Positions 7,861-15,903 of a stretch of DNA of 53,592 nucleotides are shown here, one piece after another. The stretch's first letter is position 1; every line of letters begins with the position of its first letter. Location: NCBI GenBank assembly GCA_024225275.1, contig JAAEMS010000228.1, positions 1-53,592 on the forward strand, given 5' to 3'. The DNA is from Actinomycetes bacterium (GTDB taxonomy: Bacteria > Actinomycetota > Acidimicrobiia > Acidimicrobiales > JAAEMS01). Below the pieces are notes generated by a model. It made no database searches. It was not told the origin of the DNA and saw nothing but the letters and a program-made list of their open reading frames with translations. Position numbers and translations under genes: made by a program.

Positions 7861-8385
7861 TCAATCAGCGCGACGGTGACCAGAGGGCGGGGCGGTGTAG
7901 ATGTGTTCTTTGATGGTGGTGGCATCGGGTAGGTCGATGCTCACGGTCCCCCTACGTTTCCAACCCTGTCGTTCGTAGAGAGCGATTGCGGGAGCGAACC
8001 TGTCAACTACATCGAGAATCGGAGTGAGGCCTCGATCGATCGCAGCTCGTTCGGCGGTGTCCAGGAGTGCTCGGGCGACACCTGTTCGACGTCTTGATGG
8101 GTCGACGATGAGGCGGGCAACCACGCCGAGTCGGTCTTCGGTGAGACCAAGCTGGTCGACGATGAAGGCGTTGACTTCCGGCGAGGAGCGTGAATGGAGT
8201 GAGACCTGTCCGATGAGGTTGTCATCGGTGACTGCAACCCAGGCGGCGATCGCATCAGCTGAATCAAGAAGACCACGGAAGTCGTCATCGGGCATGTACA
8301 ACGGGTATCTGTCCGATTCGTGTACCGCTCGGGCGATCGTCTCGAGGGGGCCGAAGTCATGTTCCTCTCGAGGCCTGATGTGCAC
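7861..8385 (-). CDS. GNAT family N-acetyltransferase copy B (full length)
   Basis: 174 residues from GTG 8385, chosen to match the ATG of copy A at 3424 (VHIRPREEHDFG versus MHIRPREEHDFG). A TTG at 8460 would add 25 poorly supported residues. Order: N-terminal helix, IAAWVAVTDDNLIGQVSLH strands, VNAFIVDQLGL, RLIVDPSRRRTGVARALLD (acetyl-CoA loop RRRTGVA) and IALYERQGWKRRG. The substrate is unknown. This is the complete version from which copy A lost 54 codons. It is 77 nt downstream of another GNAT gene on the same strand. Confidence 0.82.
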   Translation of the reverse strand: MHIRPREEHDFGPLETIARAVHESDRYPLYMPDDDFRGLLDSADAIAAWVAVTDDNLIGQVSLHSRSSPEVNAFIVDQLGLTEDRLGVVARLIVDPSRRRTGVARALLDTAERAAIDRGLTPILDVVDRFAPAIALYERQGWKRRGTVSIDLPDATTIKEHIYTAPPSGHRRAD

Positions 8386-8412
8386 GAGGCCAGTATGCCT
8401 CGACGCTGAATC
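7891..8412 (-). repeat. long direct duplication, copy B
   Basis: Partner of 3092-3453. It holds the complete acetyltransferase gene and a short flank, and includes the 162 nt missing in copy A. Confidence 0.8.
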
Positions 8413-8700
8413 CGGCCGCTCGAGATGGGTGGTTTCGGTCAGGTCGCCTTCCCCCGCCAAATCGGACCATGATTCACCTTGGCGTGGCGATTGACCTCGC
8501 TCAACCCAGGCGGTTCAGCCATCCTCGTTGCGGTCAACGGCCCGATCCGAGGCCAGCTCGGCATCGGCCCCGACGACGACCCCTGCGTCTCCGGTGCTCT
8601 TGTCGATGTTCACCGAGCGCGTCCATGCCGCCCTCGGTCCACATCTGGACGTCCGGCTCGACGATCCCAGAGACTCAGCCGAGACCCGAGGGAGACGGTC
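8386..8700 (-). other. stretch without a recognisable gene
   Basis: Between copy B and the WYL regulator. On the minus strand two short coding-like pieces in different frames (EPDVQMWTEGGMDALGE, then VNIDKSTGDAGVVVGADAEL ending in a TGA near 8515) could be a degraded gene end, but I do not recognise them. No RNA gene or clear terminator was seen. Confidence 0.3.
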
Positions 8701-9648
8701 TCAGCGGTATCGGCTGATCAGAGCGGTGCCGATCGAGGCCAGGTGGTCCCGCACACCGGGAGGGCCAGTCACCTCGAGCCATTCGACCAGCCCGGCAAGC
8801 TCACCGGCCAGCGCGTACTCATTGGGGCCGCGGATGACGACCTCGATGCGGCCGTCGGTGGTGGAGCCACCCACATCGAGTCGGTGGTCGAGCACCATCC
8901 GGAGCAGCCCGATCCCGTCGGGAGCACATACTGCCTGGATCTCCAGGGGTGTTCGCTTGCCGTCCACCTCGTCGGCGATCTCGCGCCAACTCTCGGCAAG
9001 GTCGAAGTCCTCGGGGCGGCGCACGGGATCGTCGGTCGGTTCGACCGACGACACCCGGTCGATGCGGAAGGTCCGCCGGCCGGAGTCGGTGTTGGAGACG
9101 AGGTACCAGGTCGGACCCTTGGCCACGATGCCCAGCGGGTGGACGGTTCTTTCGGTCTCGGTGCCCTGGCGGTCGACATATCCGAGCCGCACCTGGACGC
9201 CGCGGATCACGGCATCCTGGAGCTCATCGAGGAAGCGAGGGTCTCGGCGCTCGACCCTACTGGACCCCCACCGTTGGGGGTCTACGACCATCGCCGATGC
9301 GGCAGCCTCGGCCTGCACCCGGAAGGGTTCAGGTAGAGCATGGACGAGCTTACGCAGAGCGGCTTTCACCGCCGGCGTCGCCGCCGAGGCCGGGCCGGCC
9401 ACCAGGAACAGGGCGCGGGCTTCGGTCGCGGTCAACCCCGACAGGTCGGTGCGGGCGCCACCCACGAGGCGCCAGCCGCCGCCTCGGCCCTGGGTGGAGT
9501 ACACGGGCACCCCAGCCATGGCCAGGGCGTCGAGGTCGCGGCGGGCGGTGCGCTCGGAGACCTCGAGCTCTCGGGCAACCTCCCCGGCTGTCACCCTCTC
9601 GCGTTGTTGCAGCAAGAGAAGGATGGCCACCAGCCGATCGGTTCGCAC
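8701..9648 (-). CDS. HTH-WYL domain transcriptional regulator
   Basis: 315 residues from GTG 9648. The N-terminal DeoR/HTH_11-type winged helix (residues 1-60: RLVAILLLLQQRERVTAGEVA, VSERTARRDLDALAMAGVPVY) is followed by GRGGGWRL. The WYL ligand-sensing domain covers about residues 140-230, with the signature TWYLVSNTDSGRRTFRIDRV. A C-terminal WCX-like extension completes it. Such proteins bind small ligands or nucleic acid and mostly repress neighbouring genes. It is divergent from the TIGR03086 gene at 9713, with a perfect palindrome in the 64-nt gap, so autoregulation plus control of that gene is likely. Confidence 0.9.
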   Translation of the reverse strand: MRTDRLVAILLLLQQRERVTAGEVARELEVSERTARRDLDALAMAGVPVYSTQGRGGGWRLVGGARTDLSGLTATEARALFLVAGPASAATPAVKAALRKLVHALPEPFRVQAEAAASAMVVDPQRWGSSRVERRDPRFLDELQDAVIRGVQVRLGYVDRQGTETERTVHPLGIVAKGPTWYLVSNTDSGRRTFRIDRVSSVEPTDDPVRRPEDFDLAESWREIADEVDGKRTPLEIQAVCAPDGIGLLRMVLDHRLDVGGSTTDGRIEVVIRGPNEYALAGELAGLVEWLEVTGPPGVRDHLASIGTALISRYR

Positions 9649-9667
9649 CCCGACGATACTTTCACAG

Positions 9668-9694
9668 TAAACCGGTCACCTTCTGACCGGTTTA
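9668..9694. promoter_or_regulatory. palindromic operator in the divergent WYL/TIGR03086 promoter
   Basis: TAAACCGGTCA, five bases, TGACCGGTTTA: 11-bp perfect inverted arms (9668-9678 and 9684-9694). It lies 19 nt before the ATG at 9713 and 20 nt before the GTG at 9648, exactly where a dimeric HTH regulator would cover both promoters. Binding by the adjacent WYL protein is inference from position and symmetry. Confidence 0.7.
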
Positions 9695-9712
9695 GCCTGC
9701 CATGATGGCGCC

Positions 9713-10354
9713 ATGACTTCACCGACGAGCCCCACCATCCACGACCCCGAAGATCCACGGCCAATTCTCGACCGTGCGATAGCCATATGCGGGTCCGTCA
9801 TCGCGGGAACCCGGCCTGATCAACTCAGCGCCCCAACACCGTGTTCCGAGATGGATGTCAGTACCATGATCGGGCACCTGGTCGGTGTGCTCGACCGAAT
9901 CGCCGCGCTCGGACGAGGCGAAGACCCCTTTGCCGTCACCGAGACCCCCGAACCCGACAACGGCTGGTCTGATGCCTGGACAGCATCGGCCCACCGGGCC
10001 ACGGAGGCGTGGCGCGATGATGCCGTGCTCGAACAGCCCATGGCGTTGCCGTGGATCCAGGGCAGTGGTGCCGTCGTCCTGGCGTCCTACTTCTCCGAAC
10101 TGACCGTTCACACCTGGGACCTCGCGACCTCAACCGGACAGCAACCGGACTGGGATGACACCGTCGTCACCGCGGCACTGGCTGCGGGCGACTCCCTCCC
10201 CGCCGAGAACCGTCGCGCCCTCTTCGAGGAGATCTCCACCGCGATGGGCCTCGACCAGGTGGCGATCCCCTTCGCCGAGCAAGTCCCCATCGCCGACGAC
10301 GCCCTCGCCATCGACCGTCTCGTAGCATGGAACGGCCGAGATCCCAGCCGCTGA
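9713..10354 (+). CDS. TIGR03086-type metal-binding (mycothiol/DinB-like maleylpyruvate isomerase N-terminal) protein
   Basis: 213 residues from ATG 9713. A four-helix DinB/MDMPI-type bundle. It opens with a first helix (RAIAICGSVIAG..PDQLSAPTPCSEMDV), then IGHLVGVLDRIAALGRGED with the metal-ligand His of GHL, and later YFSELTVHTWDLATSTGQ with the E...H.WD pair that completes the site. Family members are thought to be mycothiol-dependent or metal-dependent enzymes of detoxification, and no substrate is known here. It is single-gene and divergent from the WYL regulator through the palindrome at 9668-9694. Confidence 0.85.
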   Translation: MTSPTSPTIHDPEDPRPILDRAIAICGSVIAGTRPDQLSAPTPCSEMDVSTMIGHLVGVLDRIAALGRGEDPFAVTETPEPDNGWSDAWTASAHRATEAWRDDAVLEQPMALPWIQGSGAVVLASYFSELTVHTWDLATSTGQQPDWDDTVVTAALAAGDSLPAENRRALFEEISTAMGLDQVAIPFAEQVPIADDALAIDRLVAWNGRDPSR

Positions 10355-10541
10355 CCCAGCTCGACGACGCTGCTCGGCCGCCTCGTCGGGGCCGGGCACG
10401 GTGCGCCCCACGCTTCAATACTGCTGACGCGAGTCACCCCGGCGGGGGGACATGCTTCTTGTCAGACTCTTGCCACTACGAGGTCACCCCTCTTACACAC
10501 ACCCCTCACGCTCCCTAGAAGCATCACCAAGGGAGTGACCA

Positions 10542-11936
10542 GTGGAAGCTGAAGACATCAACATCGATCTCGACGGGGCGACTGAGCTCGGCCGCAGTGA
10601 CTCCGCCACCGTCTGGGCGGTCGAGCTCGACGACGGAACCGAGGCGGCCGCCAAGGTGTTCGACAATCGAACCGGCGCCGACGACTCCGAACGGTTCAGG
10701 CGCGAAGCGGATGCGCTCTCGCGTCTCCCCCACCATCCCGCCATTCTCCGCCTGTACGCGGTTGGTCTCGATTCGCAGCAGAGGCCAGTGGTGATCACCG
10801 AGCGGTGCCCGGCCGGGAGCCTTTCGGAGTGGCTGACCGACAACGGCCCGATGGATTGGATTGACGCCACGGGCCTGGTCATCGACGTGGCTGGGGCTCT
10901 GGAGACTGCCCACCGCTGCGGTGTGTTACACCGCGACGTGAAGCCGTCGAACATCCTGTGCGGTGAGAACAAGCTCTGGAAGCTGGCAGACTTCGACGTT
11001 GCTCGGGTGATGGACAGCCCCCGAACGAGCACCGGTCAGGGGTTCGCCAGCATTGCCCACGCTCCACCCGAGGCCTTCGACGGTGAACTCGCAGGGCCGA
11101 CCCGCGACGTCTACTCCCTGGCATCGACGCTCTTCCAGGTACTGACCGGCGAGCCCCCTTTCGGTGATCCTCAGGAATCCTCGATGATGGCGGTGCTGAG
11201 TCGACTGGCCAACGAGCCCGTCGCCGACCTGCGCCCACTGGGAGTTCCGGATCCGGTCTGTGAGGTGCTCGAAAAGGCCCTCAGCAAGGACCCCCGCCTA
11301 CGACACGAGTCAGCGGCTGATTTTGCGGCAGCCCTCAACGAAGCGCGTTCTCGCTGCCATGTCGACGAGGTGACACCGGTGATCCTCGGTCCCGACACCA
11401 ACTCGACCATATGGATGAACACCGCACCACCCCCTCCGCCTTCCCGGGCTGAGTCGCGGGCCCGACCGGGCCGGCGGGTAGCGGTGCCGGTGGCTGTGGC
11501 CGCCGTCGCCTTCGGCCTGGCGGCCGCAGCCGGTGCCTTGGTGGTCCCCCGCCTGGGCACCTCGGGCGCCGAGACCAACAACGAAGCCAACCCGTTCCGG
11601 ACCGTCGACGAACTCGACGAGACAGCCCAGAACCCGGCCGTGCCGGTGGGAACCAACGACACCGACCGAGACGGTACGGCCGGTGCCGACAACGTGGGTG
11701 ACCCGGACAATCCTGACGGCGGTGACGCCGGCAGCGTCGACGCCGCCCCGGCCAACAACCTCGGCACAGCCGGACGCGGTGACGGTGGCGGAAACGGAAA
11801 CGATGGCAACGGCCCCGGACCCGGACCTGGGCCTGATGGCCGACAGGGCAACGGACCCGGACCTGGGCCTGGTGGCCGACAGGGCAACGGACCCGGCCCC
11901 AGACGTGCCGGCGACAACCTCGGTGCGGGTGTCTGA
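10542..11936 (+). CDS. transmembrane serine/threonine protein kinase (PknB-like), first gene of kinase-FAD-FHA operon
   Basis: 464 residues from GTG 10542 with GGGAG upstream. The cytoplasmic Hanks kinase domain spans about 1-265. It has a weak Gly loop (ELGRSDSATV), Lys38 (AAAKVF), Glu55 of helix C, HRDVKPSN with catalytic Asp132, and DFD (150-152) in place of DFG while the metal-binding Asp is kept. It also has PPEAF and DVYSLASTLFQVLTGEPPF. One membrane helix follows at about 305-332 (VAVPVAVAAVAFGLAAAAG). The outside part is acidic and then a Gly/Pro/Asn repeat tail, with no PASTA repeats. It should be an active kinase. Its stop is 4 nt before the next start. Confidence 0.92.
   Translation: MEAEDINIDLDGATELGRSDSATVWAVELDDGTEAAAKVFDNRTGADDSERFRREADALSRLPHHPAILRLYAVGLDSQQRPVVITERCPAGSLSEWLTDNGPMDWIDATGLVIDVAGALETAHRCGVLHRDVKPSNILCGENKLWKLADFDVARVMDSPRTSTGQGFASIAHAPPEAFDGELAGPTRDVYSLASTLFQVLTGEPPFGDPQESSMMAVLSRLANEPVADLRPLGVPDPVCEVLEKALSKDPRLRHESAADFAAALNEARSRCHVDEVTPVILGPDTNSTIWMNTAPPPPPSRAESRARPGRRVAVPVAVAAVAFGLAAAAGALVVPRLGTSGAETNNEANPFRTVDELDETAQNPAVPVGTNDTDRDGTAGADNVGDPDNPDGGDAGSVDAAPANNLGTAGRGDGGGNGNDGNGPGPGPGPDGRQGNGPGPGPGGRQGNGPGPRRAGDNLGAGV
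11805..11903 (+). repeat. in-frame Gly-Asn-Gly-Pro tandem repeats at the kinase C-terminus
   Basis: Unit 1 is 42 nt (11805-11846, GNGPGPGPGPDGRQ) and unit 2 is 36 nt (11847-11882, GNGPGPGPGGRQ). A partial third unit follows (GNGPGPRR). The near-identical DNA indicates slippage or recent duplication. Confidence 0.8.
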
Positions 11937-11940
11937 GCTC

Positions 11941-13530
11941 ATGTCGATCACACCTACCCAATTCGAGGTCGACCAGAGCTCCGGGTCCCAGCCCACTCAC
12001 TCGGCTATGCCCGACGCCCTCCTGAGCTCGAGTGTCTGGTCAGATCAGCAACTGTCGCAGGAGGGCATTGACATCATTGATACCCCCATCGTCACTATTG
12101 GTGGCGGTCTGGGATCACTGGCCCTGGTGCAGTGCCTCAACATCGCCCGCGTGCCACGCACCCACTACAAGGTGCTAGCCCCTACGACCGGCCCCACCGA
12201 GAGCTTTCGGTTCCTGGCCGGGAACTCCCAGATCCGCGACGCCGATCGGCTGCGGTCCGATTCTGGGTCGACCATGGACAATCCGTGGGGCTTCCCCAGC
12301 TACGCATGGCGTGAAGCCGCCCGGGAACGGACCATTGGTCCCCTCTGGCGGAGCCTCACCGAGCCGATCCTGAGCGAGTTCTTCACCCCCCGAGCGGGCC
12401 ACGTCTTCGACTCAGTCGAGCGAGAGACCGAGCGGCTGGGCTGGAACCAGCTGATCATGCCCGGCTGGGCTCGACTCGTCAGGCGCCGAACGGGTGGCGG
12501 CTACTTCGTCCTGCTGTCGCGCGACGGCCAGAGCCGCTACACCAAGGCGATCCGGTGCCGCTACGCCCACATCAGCCTGGGCTATCCGGGCATGAAGCTC
12601 CTGGCTGACCTGCAGGAGTTCCGACTCACCCACTCCCAGCACGCCCACCTGGTGGTGGGCTCGTACGAACCCCACGAGCACTTGTACACCGCGGCCATGA
12701 TGCGGCCCACGACCGTCCTCGTCCGTGGCAGTGGAATTGCCGCCTCACGGGTGATCGAACGAGTCCTGAACATAGCCGAGGAGAAGGACCACGAAGTCAG
12801 GATCGTGCATCTCTTTCGGACCTATGTCGACCAGTCCCAGGGCAAGTCACCTTGGTTTCGTCGACCCGGTGGGGACGGCTGGGCCTATCAGCCCTTCAAC
12901 TTCCCGAAGTCCGCGTGGGGTGGGGAGATGCGTGACCGCATGGCCGGTCTCCACGGGGCCGACCGGGCCGCGTTGCTCAGTGGTCTCGGAGGCACCACCA
13001 CCGCCCCCCGACGAGACTGGCGGCGCCAGTTGAAGCGCCACGGGCAGGCAGGTACCTACCGCCAGCTGACCGGCACCGTCGCGGCCTTGAGGCCGGGACA
13101 CAGTGGGTCACAGGTCCGCACCGTTGTCGCCACCGAGGGCGGCCCGATCGAGGTGGACGCCGACTACATCGTCGATGCCACCGGCATGGACGCGAACATC
13201 GAGGGTCACAGCGTGTTCGCCGACCTCCTGGCCCATGGCGGCGCCCGCCGCAACCCCACTGGTCGCCTCGAGGTGTCCGATGACTTCGAGATCACCGGCA
13301 CGGCCAACGAACCCGGTCGTCTCTATGCCACCGGTGGCCCGACGCTGGGCGGCCACTATGCCGGTGTCGATTCGTTCCTGGGCCTGCAATACGCGGCACT
13401 CCGGGTTGCTGACGACCTGGCCAGCCACGGGGCCATTCCTCCAATCACCGCCCGCTCATCTGCCGCTGGTTGGTGGCGCTGGGCCCGACACCGTTCTGAG
13501 GTCGACACAGAAATGAGGCCCACACCATGA
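11941..13530 (+). CDS. FAD/NAD(P)-dependent oxidoreductase of the kinase operon
   Basis: 529 residues from ATG 11941, 4 nt after the kinase stop. After a 45-residue acidic, possibly disordered leader comes an FAD-binding Rossmann start (DTPIVTIGGGLGSLALVQCL). A second nucleotide-binding loop lies mid-protein (TVLVRGSGIAASRVIERVLN). The flavoprotein hallmark DYIVDATGMD follows, and then a C-terminal RLYATGGPTLGGHYAGVDSF, AALRVADDLA. This is the layout of class B-type monooxygenase or ferredoxin-reductase-like proteins. No signal peptide or membrane helix is seen, so it is cytoplasmic. The substrate is unknown. It is translationally coupled to the next gene (ATGA at 13527). Confidence 0.82.
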   Translation: MSITPTQFEVDQSSGSQPTHSAMPDALLSSSVWSDQQLSQEGIDIIDTPIVTIGGGLGSLALVQCLNIARVPRTHYKVLAPTTGPTESFRFLAGNSQIRDADRLRSDSGSTMDNPWGFPSYAWREAARERTIGPLWRSLTEPILSEFFTPRAGHVFDSVERETERLGWNQLIMPGWARLVRRRTGGGYFVLLSRDGQSRYTKAIRCRYAHISLGYPGMKLLADLQEFRLTHSQHAHLVVGSYEPHEHLYTAAMMRPTTVLVRGSGIAASRVIERVLNIAEEKDHEVRIVHLFRTYVDQSQGKSPWFRRPGGDGWAYQPFNFPKSAWGGEMRDRMAGLHGADRAALLSGLGGTTTAPRRDWRRQLKRHGQAGTYRQLTGTVAALRPGHSGSQVRTVVATEGGPIEVDADYIVDATGMDANIEGHSVFADLLAHGGARRNPTGRLEVSDDFEITGTANEPGRLYATGGPTLGGHYAGVDSFLGLQYAALRVADDLASHGAIPPITARSSAAGWWRWARHRSEVDTEMRPTP

Positions 13531-13958
13531 CTCCCACCCTCGCCGGGAGGCTCCAGACCCGGCTGGTACTACTCGCCGCCGTCGGATCGCTGTGGACTCT
13601 CGCCGCCGTCCCCCTGTTCACCGACGGGCCCCTGGCTTCCGGATACCGATCGGGATTCACTGCCCTTGTCGTGGTAGCCGTTGTCGGTCTCGGCTGGGAG
13701 TTGGCGTATCACCTCATCCAGCAGTTCCGATGGGACAAGGACTGGCCCACCCTCTTTGGACTGCTGGTTGGCCTACCCGAAGGGTTCGTCGCCTATCGGC
13801 TGCTCGACATCGGGATTCCGTGGGCGATCGCCCCCATCGACCCTGTGACCTTCACCTGGTTGTTTGGCACCACCTGGATGATCATCTGGGCCGTGGCCAG
13901 CGGACCACTGCCCATTGTTGCTGTTCGCTGGCGATTTCGCGGCGGCCGATTCTGGTGA
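13527..13958 (+). CDS. four-helix membrane protein of the kinase operon
   Basis: 143 residues from ATG 13527, overlapping the oxidoreductase stop by 4 nt. Four hydrophobic helices are evident: LVLLAAVGSLWTLAAVPLF, GFTALVVVAVVGLGWELAY, LFGLLVGLPEGFVAYRLL, and FTWLFGTTWMIIWAVASGPLPIVAVRW. A charged loop (QQFRWDKDWP) lies between helices 2 and 3, and the tail is basic (RWRFRGGRFW). I do not recognise the family. By position it could be a membrane partner of the permease that follows. Confidence 0.75.
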   Translation: MTPTLAGRLQTRLVLLAAVGSLWTLAAVPLFTDGPLASGYRSGFTALVVVAVVGLGWELAYHLIQQFRWDKDWPTLFGLLVGLPEGFVAYRLLDIGIPWAIAPIDPVTFTWLFGTTWMIIWAVASGPLPIVAVRWRFRGGRFW

Positions 13959-15118
13959 CCTCACCCCTCGAGCTCGCAGCCGTTGTCAGTCGAGCCCGTC
14001 TCGACCGGACGGCACGGCGGCGACGCAGGGCCGTGATGGCAGCATCTGTTCCCGCGGTGATCGCAGGCACCTGGGTCATCGCGGTCGCGGCGACCGGCTC
14101 GTGGGCACGGGTACAGGACAATACGGTGGCCGGAGTCACGATGGTCTTCGGGAGCCTGGTGGCGGGGTCTACACCTCAGGGAGGTGGGGCTGTTGCCTTC
14201 CCCGTGTTCACCAAGGTCCTCGACGTTTCGCCCGAAGCGGCTCGGAGCTTCTCACTGTTCATCCAGACCGTCGGTATGGGTGCGGCTACGGCCACCATCG
14301 TCATCACCCGGCGACCCGTGGTCTGGCGGGCGGTCGCCATCGCCCTTCCCGCCGCACTGGTGGGATTCGCGATGACCATCGCCTGGACGACGACCGACGG
14401 GGCGTTCCTTCCGTCGATGGTTCCCGGCCCCTACGCCAAGGTGATCTTCAACCTCGTCGTCGTGGCCATCGCCACCTTCTTGTGGCGGACGGAGCGAGCC
14501 GCGCTCATCGAACGCCACAACCAGCTGCCCCCTCTCGCCTCGGGCCAGTTCGTCGCCTTCGGGTCAGCCGGGCTGTTCGGCGGGGCTCTGTCTGCCCTGG
14601 TGGGATCCGGTGCCGATGTGGCGGTCTATCTGAGTCTGGCCGCCCTGTTCGGATTGAGGCCCCATGTCGCCATCACCACCAGTGTTGTCATCATGACCGG
14701 CGTCTCGGCCTTCGGTTTCGTGACCCTCGGCCTCTTTGGCCAGCAGCTGTTCACTCCGGATGGGTTCGACGTGCCCGGGATGTGGTTGGCTGCGGTTCCC
14801 GTGGTCGGCTTGGGAGCACCACTCGGGGCCTGGTTTGCGGCCCGATTGGCGGATCGTCACCTGACCGCCCTGGTGCTGGTGCTCGCCCTCGCCGAGCTGA
14901 CGACAACCGCTGTCCTCGTCCAAGAGCTCCGCACCGACTTGACCCTGTTGGCCTTCGCCCTGCTGGGGCTGGTGATGACGGTTGGGGCCGCCGGCTGGCT
15001 GGCCGCCTGCGGTCATCCACTGGCCAACGAGGGCACCGACGCCAGGGGCGACGTGACCGAAGCCTCTATCGACGTGGCGCCGGGATTCGACCTGAGCAGG
15101 CTGGAGCCGGCTCCGTGA
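13955..15118 (+). CDS. TauE/SafE-type (sulfite exporter) permease of the kinase operon
   Basis: 387 residues from GTG 13955 (GTGA overlap with the previous stop). After a basic cytoplasmic head come 8-9 membrane helices in two related halves: GVTMVFGSLVAGSTPQGGGAVAFPV and FGSAGLFGGALSALVGSGADVAVYL. These correspond to the paired Gly-rich TauE/SafE repeats; the family moves sulfite, sulfoacetate or other organic anions. A 40-residue cytoplasmic tail ends DLSRLEPAP. The substrate is unproven, and a sulfur-oxyanion is only the family default. It is coupled by GTGA to the pseudokinase gene. Confidence 0.8.
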   Translation: MTSPLELAAVVSRARLDRTARRRRRAVMAASVPAVIAGTWVIAVAATGSWARVQDNTVAGVTMVFGSLVAGSTPQGGGAVAFPVFTKVLDVSPEAARSFSLFIQTVGMGAATATIVITRRPVVWRAVAIALPAALVGFAMTIAWTTTDGAFLPSMVPGPYAKVIFNLVVVAIATFLWRTERAALIERHNQLPPLASGQFVAFGSAGLFGGALSALVGSGADVAVYLSLAALFGLRPHVAITTSVVIMTGVSAFGFVTLGLFGQQLFTPDGFDVPGMWLAAVPVVGLGAPLGAWFAARLADRHLTALVLVLALAELTTTAVLVQELRTDLTLLAFALLGLVMTVGAAGWLAACGHPLANEGTDARGDVTEASIDVAPGFDLSRLEPAP

Positions 15119-15903
15119 GCAGGCCCAGGATCCCTGGCTATCGGCTCGGGCCGGCCCAACCCGACCTCGGCCCCGGCGACTGCTACGAAGCGGTGGCGGT
15201 GGCCGGCGAAGGCGGCCTCGAGGGCTCCACCGCGGTTCGCGTTCGAGTCGTTACCGACCTTCATCCCACGGTCGAGTTCGATCGACTGATCCGTGAGCTG
15301 GAGATCGGCGCACGACTGGGCAGGACCTCCCGCATTGGCACCACCGACGGGGCTCTCTGGGTTGTCTACCCCCAAGGTGGCCCCACCCTTGCCGACCTCA
15401 TGCCAGGCTCCCGAGTAGCCCTGACTGCTCACCGGGACGCGGCTCTGGCCGCCGGAGAGATGCACCAGATGGGCACGGTCCACCGCTCCATCTCGCCGGC
15501 CGCGATCACCTGGGACGGGACGACGGGGCGGTTGACTGATCTGGGTCGTACCCGTTGGACCGGTGGGTCGAGCCCCACGGGTGACACCGGTCCGATTGGG
15601 ACCATGACCTGCATGGCCCCCGAACTACTGACGGGGGGGCGGGCCACACCAGCCTCCGACGTGTGGTCGCTCGCCGCCAGCCTCCACCTCTGTCTCACGG
15701 GGGTGGGCGCCTACGGCGAGCTCCCGACCGGCCTCGTTGCCGCTCTGCGTACCGCAACCGGGCGGCGTCCCCGAGTACACCGAGACATGCCCGAACCGCT
15801 ACGACTACTGCTCTCCCGCGAGCTCAGTGCCGACCCAAGCCGGCGAAGCCCAAGCGGCACCCGGTTGGCCGAGCTCCTCGAAACCCGAAGGATCCTACGA
15901 TGA
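15115..15903 (+). CDS. pseudokinase (Ser/Thr kinase fold without catalytic residues)
   Basis: 262 residues from GTG 15115, soluble. The kinase fold is recognisable from the catalytic-loop region TVHRSISPAAITWD (123-134), LTDLGRTRW (DLG at 142-144), CMAPELLTGG and SDVWSLAASLHLCLTG, and the C-terminal LLSRELSADPSRRSPSG. The HRD Asp is Ser125, and the strand-3 position expected to hold Lys reads AVRVRVV. Only the DFG-type Asp is left. Catalysis is therefore unlikely, and a scaffold or allosteric partner of the kinase at 10542 is more plausible. It overlaps the FHA gene by ATGA. Confidence 0.85.
   Translation: MSRPRIPGYRLGPAQPDLGPGDCYEAVAVAGEGGLEGSTAVRVRVVTDLHPTVEFDRLIRELEIGARLGRTSRIGTTDGALWVVYPQGGPTLADLMPGSRVALTAHRDAALAAGEMHQMGTVHRSISPAAITWDGTTGRLTDLGRTRWTGGSSPTGDTGPIGTMTCMAPELLTGGRATPASDVWSLAASLHLCLTGVGAYGELPTGLVAALRTATGRRPRVHRDMPEPLRLLLSRELSADPSRRSPSGTRLAELLETRRILR

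Noticed and set aside
11171..12000. Long Pro/Arg-rich minus-strand frames opposite the kinase tail
   Set aside because: Low-complexity mirror of the Gly/Pro repeats; no start signal and no known family.
13592..13955. Upstream extension of the TauE-like permease by 121 codons
   Set aside because: It would overlap the whole 4-TM gene in another frame. The GTGA overlap start at 13955 fits the operon pattern.
15663..15900. Upstream extension of the FHA gene
   Set aside because: Runs through the pseudokinase gene in another frame. ATG 15900 with ATGA overlap is preferred.
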